Source of the DNA: Taibaiella helvus_B
GTDB taxonomy: Bacteria; Bacteroidota; Bacteroidia; Chitinophagales; Chitinophagaceae
Reading direction: 5' to 3'
Assembly (NCBI GenBank): GCA_040392805.1
Contig: JBEBVI010000100.1
Span: 1-11,708, forward strand
Length of the DNA: 11,708 nt
Shown here: positions 1 to 6,690 of the stretch, in pieces
Layout: every line of letters begins with the position of its first letter
How positions within the stretch are numbered: the first letter of the stretch is position 1
Position numbers and translations under genes: made by a program
The notes under the pieces: model-generated
Told to the model about the DNA's origin: nothing
The model's input: only the letters and a program-made list of their open reading frames with translations
The model's database searches: none

Positions 1-54
1 TAGGATGAGTCTATAGCGGGTCCAAAGAGATGCATCCTTGTTAAAGAAAGACAA
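1..54 (-). repeat. Truncated copy of palindromic intergenic repeat (copy E)
   Basis: Read on the - strand, this stretch aligns with the complete element at 8151-8220. TTGTC is followed by ten unlike bases, then AAGGA, GCATCTCTT, a spacer of about ten bases and TATAGA-TC-TCCT, with the same spacing apart from one base. The distal arm would lie to the left of base 1, so the copy is cut by the window edge. No reading frame of note covers it. The alignment was made by eye and the copy is diverged. Confidence 0.55.
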
Positions 55-120
55 TGGGGAGTATTGTAGGGAGCACAGAGGATATGTGTATTGGCAATTT
101 GCACCGGCTTATACCATTAA

Positions 121-152
121 TTTGGCATCGACAAATAACCGTCCTATTTTTG
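121..152 (+). promoter_or_regulatory. Bacteroidota-type promoter for the FeoA gene
   Basis: TTTG at 121-124 (-33 box) and TATTTTTG at 145-152 (exact TAnnTTTG -7 box) are 20 bases apart, inside the 17-23 range described for Bacteroidota. Transcription would begin near 159, giving a leader of about a dozen bases before the ATG at 172. Confidence 0.6.
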
Positions 153-171
153 CGGGCAATTTTACAAAGCT

Positions 172-411
172 ATGGTGTGCCGTCTGTCAGAAATGAATAT
201 AGGTTCCGGCGGAATTGTCCGGGAGGTTGATGAAACCGGCGCCAAGATGCATTTCCTGGAAATGGGATGTGTGCCGGGAGCGCCTCTGAGCCTGGAATAT
301 ATTGCTCCCCTGGGTGACCCCATAGCTATTCGTATAGCCGGATATTGCTTAACTATGCGTAAAAAAGATGCAGAGCATATATGGGTGAAAGTTGACGATG
401 AGGTGAAGTGA
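172..411 (+). CDS. feoA: FeoA-domain protein (ferrous iron transport accessory)
   Basis: This 79-residue protein is a single FeoA (SH3-like) domain. It opens with LSEMNIG, has the FLEMGCVPG turn at about residues 28-36, then APLGDPIAIRIAGY and a closing MRKKDAEHIWV, which is the family pattern from end to end. FeoA is a small cytoplasmic partner of the FeoB Fe(II) permease and is thought to modulate its activity. The ATG at 172 is preferred because the domain begins a few residues later and the predicted transcript starts only about 13 bases upstream. No feoB lies downstream, where nadD follows instead, and the 171 bases upstream hold no coding sequence, so feoB is not adjacent on either visible side. 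The domain assignment is firm. A role in iron uptake, rather than as a solitary FeoA-like regulator, is inferred. Confidence 0.85.
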   Translation: MVCRLSEMNIGSGGIVREVDETGAKMHFLEMGCVPGAPLSLEYIAPLGDPIAIRIAGYCLTMRKKDAEHIWVKVDDEVK

Positions 412-442
412 AAAGTCAAAACATTGTCCATGAAATCAGATT

Positions 443-470
443 TTTGAACAGGATGATGACAATACATTTG
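443..470 (+). promoter_or_regulatory. Possible nadD promoter
   Basis: TACATTTG at 463-470 matches TAnnTTTG exactly. TTTG at 443-446 is the best -33 candidate, but the 16-base spacing is one short of the usual range. The start of transcription would fall near 477, leaving about 37 bases before the nadD ATG. Confidence 0.45.
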
Positions 471-513
471 ACTGAATACTAAATTTAATAAGGTCTGTAA
501 GTATCATAAACAT

Positions 514-1089
514 ATGAATATCGGTTTATATTTCGGCAGCTTTAATCCTATTCATACGGGACACCTGATTATCGCTAATCATATATTGGAACATTCAGAG
601 CTTGATAAGATATGGTTTGTGGTATCGCCGCACAATCCGTTAAAAGAATCGCATACTCTCCTGAATGAATACGACAGGCTGCATCTTGCAGAGCTGGCTA
701 TTAAGGATAATAATAAGTTCAGGGCAAGTAATGTCGAATTTCACTTACCCAAACCTTCCTATACTATTGATACACTGACTTATCTTACCGAAAAATTTCC
801 CCTGGAAAAATTCACCGTAATAATGGGCAGTGACAGCTACCAGAACCTGAGCCGCTGGAAAAACTATGAAAAACTATTAGAGCATTACGCCATATTGGTT
901 TATGAGCGCCCTGGCTTTATCGTTGACCGGGAAGCATTGCCAAAAAATGTTACCGTATTAAAAGCCCCCTTGCTGGAAATATCCTCTACACATATACGCA
1001 ATATGGTAAAGCAGGGAAAATCCATACGGTATCTTGTCCCCGATGCAGTAATGGACAGTATTACGGAGAACCGCTACTACCAGAAATAA
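514..1089 (+). CDS. nadD: Nicotinate-nucleotide adenylyltransferase NadD
   Basis: NadD transfers AMP from ATP to nicotinate mononucleotide, giving deamido-NAD, the penultimate step of NAD synthesis, in the cytoplasm. The 191-residue product has the nucleotidyltransferase signature GSFNPIHTGH at residues 8-17 (the T/HxGH ATP-binding site), the SPHNPLK segment at about 38-44, the MGSD motif near residue 105, and the C-terminal ISSTHIR at 156-162 that contacts the ATP phosphates. Length is normal for the family. The ATG at 514 puts the first strand (MNIGLYFGSFNP) right at the N-terminus, as in homologues. It lies 102 bases after the FeoA gene, with its own candidate promoter, and converges on rarA. 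Nothing looks unusual. Confidence 0.95.
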   Translation: MNIGLYFGSFNPIHTGHLIIANHILEHSELDKIWFVVSPHNPLKESHTLLNEYDRLHLAELAIKDNNKFRASNVEFHLPKPSYTIDTLTYLTEKFPLEKFTVIMGSDSYQNLSRWKNYEKLLEHYAILVYERPGFIVDREALPKNVTVLKAPLLEISSTHIRNMVKQGKSIRYLVPDAVMDSITENRYYQK

Positions 1090-1103
1090 TTCTTTTTTAT
1101 TCT

Positions 1104-1171
1104 TACCGTCATGCCAACCGGAGTGGAGGCATCTCCCAGGTTTTGAGGCCGGAAGTTATTTTAACCAGTTA
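1104..1171 (+). repeat. Intergenic repeat, copy A
   Basis: Starting at TACCGTCATGCC, this copy shares GTGGAGGCATCTCCCA, then TTTGA, CCGG and AAGTTATTTT in the same order with the copy at 6483-6577. It lacks a 27-base insert present in that copy just before GTGGAGG. It sits between the converging ends of nadD and rarA. Both copies read in the + direction. Confidence 0.75.
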
Positions 1172-1196
1172 CTTAGAGGATTAGTAATAATATTCT

Positions 1197-1267
1197 CCCG
1201 CAGATTTACACAGATAGATCTTATGTCTTTACGACATTTATCTGCGTAAATCTGCGAAATCTGCGGG
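1197..1267. repeat. Imperfect inverted repeat between convergent genes
   Basis: The left arm at 1197-1216 (CCCGCAGATTTACACAGATA) is nearly complementary to the right arm at 1239-1267. The right arm differs by one base and by an extra 9-base unit: AAATCTGCG occurs twice in tandem at 1248-1256 and 1257-1265. RNA from either strand could fold into a long hairpin, so it may stop transcription from both nadD and rarA. No strong U-tract follows on either side, so terminator function is only an inference. Confidence 0.65.
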
Positions 1268-1290
1268 CTATAAAAAACTTAAACAGGCTT

Positions 1291-2568
1291 TTAATAACCA
1301 TACTTTTCTTTCCAGCAACTTTTTAAGTAGGCCCTTATCCTTTCTTCCGCAGGATTATTTCCCGGTTCATACAGTTTATTCCCGGCTATAGCTTCCGGAA
1401 GATATTCCTGTTCCGCAAAATTGTGGTCATAATTATGTGCGTACCGGTAGTTCTTACCATATTCCATTTGCTTCATTAATTTCGTGGGTGCATTACGGAG
1501 ATGCAGCGGAACAGGCAGATCCCCTGTTCGTTTGACCAGCTCCATGGCGCTGTTTATAGCCATGTAGGCAGCGTTGCTTTTAGCACTGGAGGCCAGGTAG
1601 GTTACCGTTTGAGATAAAATAATCCTGCACTCCGGGTAGCCGATAACATTTACCGCCTGAAAGCAGGAGTTCGCTAAAAGTAAAGCATTGGGGTTGGCAT
1701 TGCCGATATCTTCACTGGCCAGTATAATTAACCTCCGGGCAATGAACTTCGGGTCTTCACCCCCTTCAATCATCCGTGCCAGGTAATAGACAGCCGCATT
1801 AGGGTCACTGCCCCGGATACTTTTTATAAAAGCTGAGATAATGTCGTAATGTTGCTCACCGGTTTTATCGTAAAGCGCCATGCGTTTATGTACAATTTCC
1901 TCAATAGCCGCGTTGGTCACCACTTTCGGCTTACCCGTAAGATTCTGCACTACTAATTCCAGCAAATTCAAAATACGCCTTCCGTCACCACCGCTCAACC
2001 GCAGCAGGGCCTCCCATTCCGCTATGTCCACCTCCTGTTGCTGCAGCCATTCATCTTTGTCCAAAGCATTACGGACCAGCTTCTTCAAATCCTCTTCCGA
2101 AAAAGCTTCCAGCGTATATACCTGGCAACGGCTTAAAAGCGCACTGATAACTTCGAACGACGGATTTTCGGTAGTAGCGCCTATTAAAATAATTATTCCC
2201 TTTTCCACTGCGCCCAGCAGACTGTCCTGCTGCGCCTTGTTGAACCGGTGTATCTCATCTATAAACAAAATAGCTTTCCCCGCTTTTTTAGCCAACTCAA
2301 TCACACTGCGCACATCTTTCACACCCGCCTCAATGGCACTGAGCTGGAAGAAAGGCAACCCGGCCTGGTGGGCAATAATCTGCGCCAGCGTTGTTTTACC
2401 CACACCCGGAGGCCCCCAGAATATAAGCGACTGTAATTGTCCCGAATGAATCATACTGTAAAGCACCTTTCCCGGAGCCACCAAGTGCTCCTGGCCTACA
2501 AATTCTTCGAGGCTTTCCGGGCGGAGGCGTTCGGACAAAGGTTTGTTATTATGCTGCATTGTTGCCAT
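1291..2568 (-). CDS. rarA: Replication-associated recombination protein RarA (MgsA)
   Basis: RarA is a cytoplasmic AAA+ ATPase of the clamp-loader/RuvB class that acts at stalled replication forks and gaps. The 425-residue product shows Walker A GPPGVGKT at residues 52-59, Walker B with DEIH at 104-107 followed by RFNKAQQD, sensor 1 in IGATTENPSF at about 129-138, and the SRCQVY segment after it. The C-terminal half contains the family-typical RGSDPNAAVYYLARM, ASEDIGNANP and PVPLHLRNAPT segments of the oligomerisation domain. Length matches the family. MATMQ offers two adjacent starts (2568 and 2559); the first is chosen by convention. It diverges from the thioredoxin-like gene and converges on nadD. 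I saw no convincing -7 box for it on the - strand. Confidence 0.95.
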   Translation of the reverse strand: MATMQHNNKPLSERLRPESLEEFVGQEHLVAPGKVLYSMIHSGQLQSLIFWGPPGVGKTTLAQIIAHQAGLPFFQLSAIEAGVKDVRSVIELAKKAGKAILFIDEIHRFNKAQQDSLLGAVEKGIIILIGATTENPSFEVISALLSRCQVYTLEAFSEEDLKKLVRNALDKDEWLQQQEVDIAEWEALLRLSGGDGRRILNLLELVVQNLTGKPKVVTNAAIEEIVHKRMALYDKTGEQHYDIISAFIKSIRGSDPNAAVYYLARMIEGGEDPKFIARRLIILASEDIGNANPNALLLANSCFQAVNVIGYPECRIILSQTVTYLASSAKSNAAYMAINSAMELVKRTGDLPVPLHLRNAPTKLMKQMEYGKNYRYAHNYDHNFAEQEYLPEAIAGNKLYEPGNNPAEERIRAYLKSCWKEKYGY

Positions 2569-2601
2569 AAATGTTACCGGTTTGCACTACATTTGAAACC
2601 G
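2562..2601 (+). promoter_or_regulatory. Promoter of the thioredoxin-like gene, with flanking CGGTTT/AAACCG
   Basis: TACATTTG at 2588-2595 is an exact -7 box, and TTG at 2562-2564 lies 23 bases upstream, the long end of the accepted spacing. The -7 box is bracketed by a 6-bp inverted repeat, CGGTTT at 2578-2583 and AAACCG at 2596-2601. This could be an operator shared with the divergent rarA, but a repeat this short may also arise by chance. Confidence 0.45.
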
Positions 2602-2638
2602 TAAAGTTCATTACCTAATTCTATATAACCGCAGTAAA

Positions 2639-3145
2639 ATGCAAAAAAAAATTCTAATAGCCATTCTGAGCCTCTTGCTATTACAATATTCATGGGCACA
2701 AAAAGAGCAGGAACCGGCACGGGACTATAAAAAGACCGGTTCGATATTGCCTGCTATACGTGCTGTGGATACATTTAACCACGTATATTCCGGGCAGGAT
2801 TTTCAAAATGGCCATTCCTTCTTTTTAGTGATGTTTAATCCCACCTGCGGCCATTGCATCGATATGGCTAAAATGATGCAGGAACATATCGGTTTATTTC
2901 AGCAGAACCGCATTCTTTTTCTTGCCGGTGCGCAAATGATGCCCTATCTCAGCCATTTTTATGAGGCTTCCGGACTCAGCGCATCTTCCGGTATAACAGT
3001 AGCTGTCGATAGCGCCGGTACTATAGAACGTTTATACGATTATAAAGCGCTGCCGCAAATCAATATTTACAATGAAAAAGGGCAATTACAGCAGGTTTTT
3101 TATGGAGATACGCCACTGGATTCCTTAAAATTGTATGCAAAATGA
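2639..3145 (+). CDS. Secreted thioredoxin-like protein with CGHC motif
   Basis: This 168-residue protein starts with a signal peptide (MQKK, then a hydrophobic run ILIAILSLLLL, then YSWA), with likely cleavage after A20, so it should act in the periplasm or on the envelope. The mature part resembles the AhpC/TSA-thioredoxin fold: SFFLVMFNPTCGHC places a CxxC pair at Cys70 and Cys73 after a central strand, and LPQINIY near residue 143 supplies the cis-proline expected next to the active site, followed by a C-terminal beta hairpin. CGHC with an N-terminal signal points to a thiol-disulfide oxidoreductase of the ResA/TlpA group, but the partner is unknown and the protein is shorter than most named members. 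It has its own promoter candidate and is followed by purA after 149 bases. The fold is fairly sure; the specific role is not. Confidence 0.75.
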   Translation: MQKKILIAILSLLLLQYSWAQKEQEPARDYKKTGSILPAIRAVDTFNHVYSGQDFQNGHSFFLVMFNPTCGHCIDMAKMMQEHIGLFQQNRILFLAGAQMMPYLSHFYEASGLSASSGITVAVDSAGTIERLYDYKALPQINIYNEKGQLQQVFYGDTPLDSLKLYAK

Positions 3146-3164
3146 ATGGCTTGGTATAACTTTG
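3131..3164 (+). promoter_or_regulatory. Possible distal purA promoter
   Basis: TAACTTTG at 3157-3164 matches TAnnTTTG exactly, and TTG at 3131-3133 is 23 bases upstream. It would give a leader of about 120 bases to the purA ATG. The box nearer purA looks better placed, so this one is tentative. Confidence 0.25.
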
Positions 3165-3239
3165 GGAGCTGTTCGCCCCCGGAAGTCAATATAACCTGCC
3201 CGGTATAGACAAATCTCAATAACAAAAAAATATTTTTTC

Positions 3240-3272
3240 TTGATTTTAAGCGATAAGCTTTCTTTACTTTTG
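3240..3272 (+). promoter_or_regulatory. purA promoter
   Basis: TACTTTTG at 3265-3272 is an exact -7 box, with TTG at 3240-3242, 22 bases upstream. Transcription would start near 3279, about 16 bases before the purA ATG, the short leader common in this phylum. Confidence 0.6.
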
Positions 3273-3294
3273 CGATTCGCATTAATAAACAATC

Positions 3295-4560
3295 ATGGTT
3301 GATGTATTAATTGGCCTTCAGTGGGGTGACGAAGGGAAAGGTAAAATTGTGGATTACCTTGCCTCCGGTTATGATATTATAGCCCGTTTCCAGGGCGGCC
3401 CCAATGCCGGCCACACCCTTTATATAGAGGGACGAAAAGTGGTTTTACGTACCATTCCTTCCGGGGTTTTTCACCCTCAGACGCTGAACCTTATCGGTAA
3501 TGGCGTAGTGATAGACCCGGTAACTTTACGCGAGGAAATAGAAGGATTAAAAGAACTGGGTTTGAGTCTCGATGACAATCTTTTTATTGCGCATAAAGCA
3601 CACCTTATATTGCCGACGCACCGCGCACTGGATGCCGCGGCCGAGCATGCAAAAGGGAAAGAAAAAATAGGCTCTACCCTCAAAGGTATAGGACCTGCGT
3701 ATATGGATAAAACCGGCAGGAACGGTTTGCGTGTAGGCGATGTTCTGTCGCCCGACTGGGAAGAACGCTACAGTAAGCTCAAAGCAAAGCATGTGGAAAT
3801 GCTGCGTATGTACGATGAAGTGCCCGACTGGCAATCGTGGGAAGACGCTTTCTATGAGGCCGTTACCTATCTGCGTGGGCTGAATATCGTAAACGGTGAA
3901 TACTGGCTGAATAACCATATCAATAACGGCAAAAAAGTGCTTGCAGAAGGCGCACAGGGTAGTATGCTGGATGTGGATTACGGAACCTACCCTTTTGTCA
4001 CTTCATCCAATACCATTGTGGCGGGTGTATGTACCGGCTTAGGTGTTGCCCCGTCGCGGATTGGAGAGGTATATGGCATTACCAAAGCGTATTGTACAAG
4101 AGTAGGCGGAGGGCCATTTCCTACCGAGCTGCATGACGCTACCGGCGAGCAGTTGCGGGCTGCGGGCCACGAATTTGGTGCGGTAACCAAACGTCCTCGT
4201 CGCTGCGGGTGGATTGACCTGGTGGCATTGCGTTATGTATGTATGATTAGCGGTGTGACAAGGCTGATTATGACAAAGGCAGATGTATTGGACGGCTTCG
4301 GGCAAATAGAGGCTGCAGTGGCTTATCATCTTAAAGGTAAAGAAACGACAGAATTGCCTTTTGATATGTGTGACGAAGGGATAGAGCCGGTATATAAAGC
4401 TTTCCAGGGCTGGGAAACGCCTATAAGTCAATGCGGAAGTGTGGATGATCTGCCGGAGGCTTTCAGGGAATATTACACCTTTGTGGAAGATTATCTGCAA
4501 ACAAAAATCCAGTACATTTCAAACGGAACAGGTCGAGATCAGTTATTGACTTTATTTTAA
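3295..4560 (+). CDS. purA: Adenylosuccinate synthetase PurA
   Basis: PurA joins IMP and aspartate, using GTP, to make adenylosuccinate, the first committed step to AMP, in the cytoplasm. The 421-residue product has the full-length family pattern: QWGDEGKGK at residues 9-17 (catalytic Asp12), GGPNAGHT at 34-41 (catalytic His40), IGSTLKGIGPAY, the active-site EGAQGSMLDVDYGTYPFVTS segment, YCTRVGGGPFPTEL, and the IMP/GTP-binding KRPRRCGWIDLVALRY. No key residue is missing and length is normal. The ATG at 3295 gives the canonical short N-terminus (MVDVLIGLQWGDEG). It appears to be a single-gene unit with its own promoter; 126 AT-rich bases separate it from the acidic protein gene. Confidence 0.97.
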   Translation: MVDVLIGLQWGDEGKGKIVDYLASGYDIIARFQGGPNAGHTLYIEGRKVVLRTIPSGVFHPQTLNLIGNGVVIDPVTLREEIEGLKELGLSLDDNLFIAHKAHLILPTHRALDAAAEHAKGKEKIGSTLKGIGPAYMDKTGRNGLRVGDVLSPDWEERYSKLKAKHVEMLRMYDEVPDWQSWEDAFYEAVTYLRGLNIVNGEYWLNNHINNGKKVLAEGAQGSMLDVDYGTYPFVTSSNTIVAGVCTGLGVAPSRIGEVYGITKAYCTRVGGGPFPTELHDATGEQLRAAGHEFGAVTKRPRRCGWIDLVALRYVCMISGVTRLIMTKADVLDGFGQIEAAVAYHLKGKETTELPFDMCDEGIEPVYKAFQGWETPISQCGSVDDLPEAFREYYTFVEDYLQTKIQYISNGTGRDQLLTLF

Positions 4561-4606
4561 TATTATTGCAGTATAAATGCGCAATAGTAAAAGCAATAAT
4601 AATTTT
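4561..4606 (+). terminator. Possible weak terminator after purA
   Basis: TATTATTGC at 4561-4569 can pair with GCAATAATA at 4593-4601 (9 bp, mostly A-T), and ATTTTT follows at once. The loop is long (23 bases) and the stem weak, so this is a possible intrinsic terminator only. Confidence 0.35.
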
Positions 4607-4652
4607 TCAAAAAAATTTTTTTAATCCAAAAAACTATTAAAAATTTACATCT

Positions 4653-4660
4653 CAAATTTG
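4653..4660 (+). promoter_or_regulatory. Possible -7 box for the acidic-protein/pabB unit
   Basis: CAAATTTG at 4653-4660 differs from TAnnTTTG only at the first base and lies 26 bases before the ATG at 4687, a normal distance. No clear -33 TTG is present in the A/T-rich sequence upstream. Confidence 0.3.
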
Positions 4661-4686
4661 TAGAACAAGCTAATCGTTCGTAGGCT

Positions 4687-5118
4687 ATGAAATCAAACTC
4701 AGAAAAAAAGACAGCGATAACTAAATCCGCTACAACCAAAGGCGCAGCTAAAAGTGATACGAAGTCGAAAAAAAGCGCTGATGAACTGGAAGAAGATGAG
4801 GATGACCTTTTTGAGGATGAGGCACCAAAGAAAAAAACAGGTGGTAAGTCTGCAAAGTCATCTCCTAAGAAAGCAAAAGATGATGACGAAGACGATGATG
4901 ACTTTGACGAAGACGATGACTTTGATGACGATTTCGATGAAGTAGATGATTTTGATGATGAAGATCCTGACTTTGAAGAATTCGACGTACCAAAGTCTAA
5001 GAAAGGAGGAACGGGTGGCGCTAAGAAAGGCGGTGCAGATGATTTTGATGATGATTTCTCTGACCTGGGATTCGATGATTTCGATGCAGGTTTCGATGAC
5101 GACGATGATGATTTCTAA
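4687..5118 (+). CDS. Highly acidic low-complexity protein of unknown function
   Basis: I do not recognise a named family. The 143-residue protein has two unlike parts. Residues 1-31 are Lys/Ser/Thr/Ala-rich and basic. From about residue 32 it is dominated by Asp and Glu (by my count about 56 of 143 residues in total), broken by two short Lys/Gly-rich patches (APKKKTGGKSAKSSPKKAK and PKSKKGGTGGAKKGG). Within the acidic blocks, Phe recurs every three to five residues as DDFDDDFDE-like units, and the protein ends in six Asp and a Phe. It has no signal peptide, membrane segment or cysteine and is expected to be disordered. It is probably real: it has a good ATG, a full-length frame, a near-consensus -7 box, and a stop only 5 bases before the pabB ATG. 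Such proteins may bind nucleic-acid-binding proteins or act as a charge-mimicking chaperone, but that is speculation. Confidence 0.7.
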   Translation: MKSNSEKKTAITKSATTKGAAKSDTKSKKSADELEEDEDDLFEDEAPKKKTGGKSAKSSPKKAKDDDEDDDDFDEDDDFDDDFDEVDDFDDEDPDFEEFDVPKSKKGGTGGAKKGGADDFDDDFSDLGFDDFDAGFDDDDDDF

Positions 5119-5123
5119 ACGTA

Positions 5124-6407
5124 ATGTCGTCACAAATAATGCTACGTAAAACTGCCTACTGTTCGTTCCCCGGGGGAACATTACAGGTTGTAAAAATAAA
5201 AATGCTGAACTGGATAACACAGTTCGGCATTTTTGCTTATCTGGATAACAACTTATATGGCAATAAACCTAACCGTTTTGAATTGCTGGCCGGTGCAGGA
5301 AGTATAAAAGAATTTGACGAGCTGCCTGACCGGGCAGGTGATTGGATATTCGGCCATGTCAACTATGATTACAAAAACGTAACAGAACCGGGCCTTCACA
5401 GCCGTCACGAGAAGAATACCGGCTTCAGCGATAGTTTTTTTTACCAGCCGGAGGTGGTTGCCTATATTCCTTTTGGTACGAATTGCCTCTATGTTTCCGT
5501 TGTGTCGGGCAATGCAGAGGATATATTAAATGAAATAATGCAGGCTTCCCCGGAAAGAGATACATCCTTTGTACCTCATGAGCAGCCCTGGAACTATAAA
5601 TTTACTAAGGAAGAATATATTGATATCATTGACAAATTGCGGGAGCATATAGCAGACGGCGATTGCTACGAAATTAATTTTTGTGTAGAAGCTTATACAA
5701 AACAGCCGGGTATCAATGCAGCCCATGTTTTTAACCGGTTGAACAGCGTTAATCCCGCTCCCTTTGCCGCATGTTACCGGAACCGCTCTTCCTGGCTTAT
5801 GTGTGCCAGTCCCGAACGCTTTTTATACCGGGATAAAGATAATGTGCTTTCCCAGCCTATAAAAGGTACACACAAGCGCAGTGCTCGTACGGAAGAGGAT
5901 TTTTTATTGAAACAGGAACTATTACACGACGAAAAAGAAAGAGCAGAGAACGTTATGATAGTTGACCTGGTGCGAAATGACCTGGCGCGGAGTTGTGTGC
6001 CGGGCAGCATAACCGTACCGGAATTGTTCGGATTATATTCCTTTCCCCAGGTGCACCAGCTCATCTCCACAGTGAGCGGAACGCTGAAGCCACAACTGAG
6101 TAATAAGGAAATTCTCAACAATGCCTTCCCTATGGGTAGTATGACCGGTGCACCCAAAGTCATGGTCATGACCCTTATCGAAAAATACGAACGGTCGCGC
6201 AGGGAAATATATTCCGGAGCTGTAGGCTATATAACCCCCGAAGGAGATTTTGATTTCAACGTAGTGATAAGAAGCTTGATGTATAATGAACAAACGGGCT
6301 ATCTTTCTTACCAGACCGGCGGGGCGATAACCTACGATAGCCGCCCTGATGCAGAATGGGAAGAAGTAAGGCTTAAAGCCAAGGCCATGGAACAAATTTT
6401 TAAATAG
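5124..6407 (+). CDS. pabB: Aminodeoxychorismate synthase component I (PabB)
   Basis: PabB converts chorismate to 4-amino-4-deoxychorismate with ammonia from a glutaminase partner, on the way to p-aminobenzoate and folate. The 427-residue product is a chorismate-binding enzyme. It has PIKGT at 245-249, ERAENVMIVDLVRNDL at about 272-287, FPMGSMTGAPK at 335-345, YSGAVGY at 363-369, and GGAITYDSRPDAEWEE near 399-413. The Lys in PIKGT (residue 247) is the catalytic lysine typical of PabB; anthranilate synthase usually has Ala there, so this is PabB rather than TrpE. The start is ambiguous: ATG at 5124 or ATG at 5139, the second giving MLRKTAYCSFPGG, more like homologues. It begins 5 bases after the acidic-protein gene, so coupled translation is likely. 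Neither pabA nor pabC is visible nearby. Confidence 0.92.
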   Translation: MSSQIMLRKTAYCSFPGGTLQVVKIKMLNWITQFGIFAYLDNNLYGNKPNRFELLAGAGSIKEFDELPDRAGDWIFGHVNYDYKNVTEPGLHSRHEKNTGFSDSFFYQPEVVAYIPFGTNCLYVSVVSGNAEDILNEIMQASPERDTSFVPHEQPWNYKFTKEEYIDIIDKLREHIADGDCYEINFCVEAYTKQPGINAAHVFNRLNSVNPAPFAACYRNRSSWLMCASPERFLYRDKDNVLSQPIKGTHKRSARTEEDFLLKQELLHDEKERAENVMIVDLVRNDLARSCVPGSITVPELFGLYSFPQVHQLISTVSGTLKPQLSNKEILNNAFPMGSMTGAPKVMVMTLIEKYERSRREIYSGAVGYITPEGDFDFNVVIRSLMYNEQTGYLSYQTGGAITYDSRPDAEWEEVRLKAKAMEQIFK

Positions 6408-6458
6408 GTCACGAGGGTGCAAAGACATAAGTATAATAGTCAAAATAACGTCCTCACT

Positions 6459-6577
6459 TGTACTGAGCTGTGCCGAAGTAAGTACCGTCATGCCGACCCC
6501 TTCGGCTACGTTCTGGGTAGGCTCCGTGGAGGCATCTCCCAAGCTTTGAAACCGGGAAGTTATTTTGACACAATTAT
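6459..6577 (+). repeat. Intergenic repeat, copy B, with leading TGTACTGAGC segment
   Basis: A TTGTACTGAGC...GCCGAAGTA segment (6459-6480) leads into TACCGTCATGCC at 6483. This copy then shares GTGGAGGCATCTCCCA, TTTGA, CCGG and AAGTTATTTT with copy A (1104-1171). It carries 27 extra bases (about 6499-6525) after CCGACC, and contains a small stem GCCGA (6492-6496) with TCGGC (6502-6506). It occupies part of the 283-base gap between pabB and the DUF1573 gene, which otherwise holds only the inverted repeat at 6582-6626 and a promoter. Confidence 0.7.
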
Positions 6578-6581
6578 TAAG

Positions 6582-6626
6582 CCACTAACGCACAAAGACA
6601 AAAGGAGAATTTTAAAGTCTTAGTGG
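6582..6626. repeat. Short inverted repeat, possible terminator after pabB
   Basis: CCACTAA at 6582-6588 pairs exactly with TTAGTGG at 6620-6626. AAGAC on the left side can also pair with GTCTT on the right if a few bases are looped out. This is the same design as the repeat at 1197-1267, where one arm has extra bases. It may end the pabB transcript, but no U-tract follows. Confidence 0.4.
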
Positions 6627-6665
6627 TAAAAAATAAAGGAATTTATTTCTTAAGATTTAAGCTTT

Positions 6666-6673
6666 TAAATTTG
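6666..6673 (+). promoter_or_regulatory. -7 box of the DUF1573 gene
   Basis: TAAATTTG at 6666-6673 is an exact TAnnTTTG match ending 17 bases before the ATG at 6691. No clear TTG lies at the right distance upstream. Confidence 0.45.
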
Positions 6674-6690
6674 CTTTTCAGAACTTTATT

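Noticed and set aside
1..171. Possible end or start of another gene at the left edge
   Set aside because: All + frames hit stops early. One - frame is open to the edge from about base 108 but has no ATG and overlaps repeat E.
1880..2449. A 189-codon open frame on + inside rarA
   Set aside because: It lies opposite a clearly conserved AAA+ coding sequence, its product is Ser-rich with no domain, and it has no promoter. It is an antisense shadow.
5165..5179. GTTCCC-CGG-GGGAAC hairpin near the start of pabB, considered as a terminator or attenuator
   Set aside because: It is short, lies within pabB coding sequence if the 5124 or 5139 start is used, and has no U-tract or leader peptide. I could not support a regulatory role.
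4858..5220. A 120-codon open frame on - across the acidic-protein gene
   Set aside because: GAT/GAC repeats read in antisense give ATC/GTC codons (Ile/Val-rich), a mechanical result of the Asp-rich sense strand.
6033..6542. A 169-codon open frame on - overlapping the pabB end and repeat B
   Set aside because: Its 5' part is repeat sequence and the rest is antisense to the conserved pabB C-terminus.
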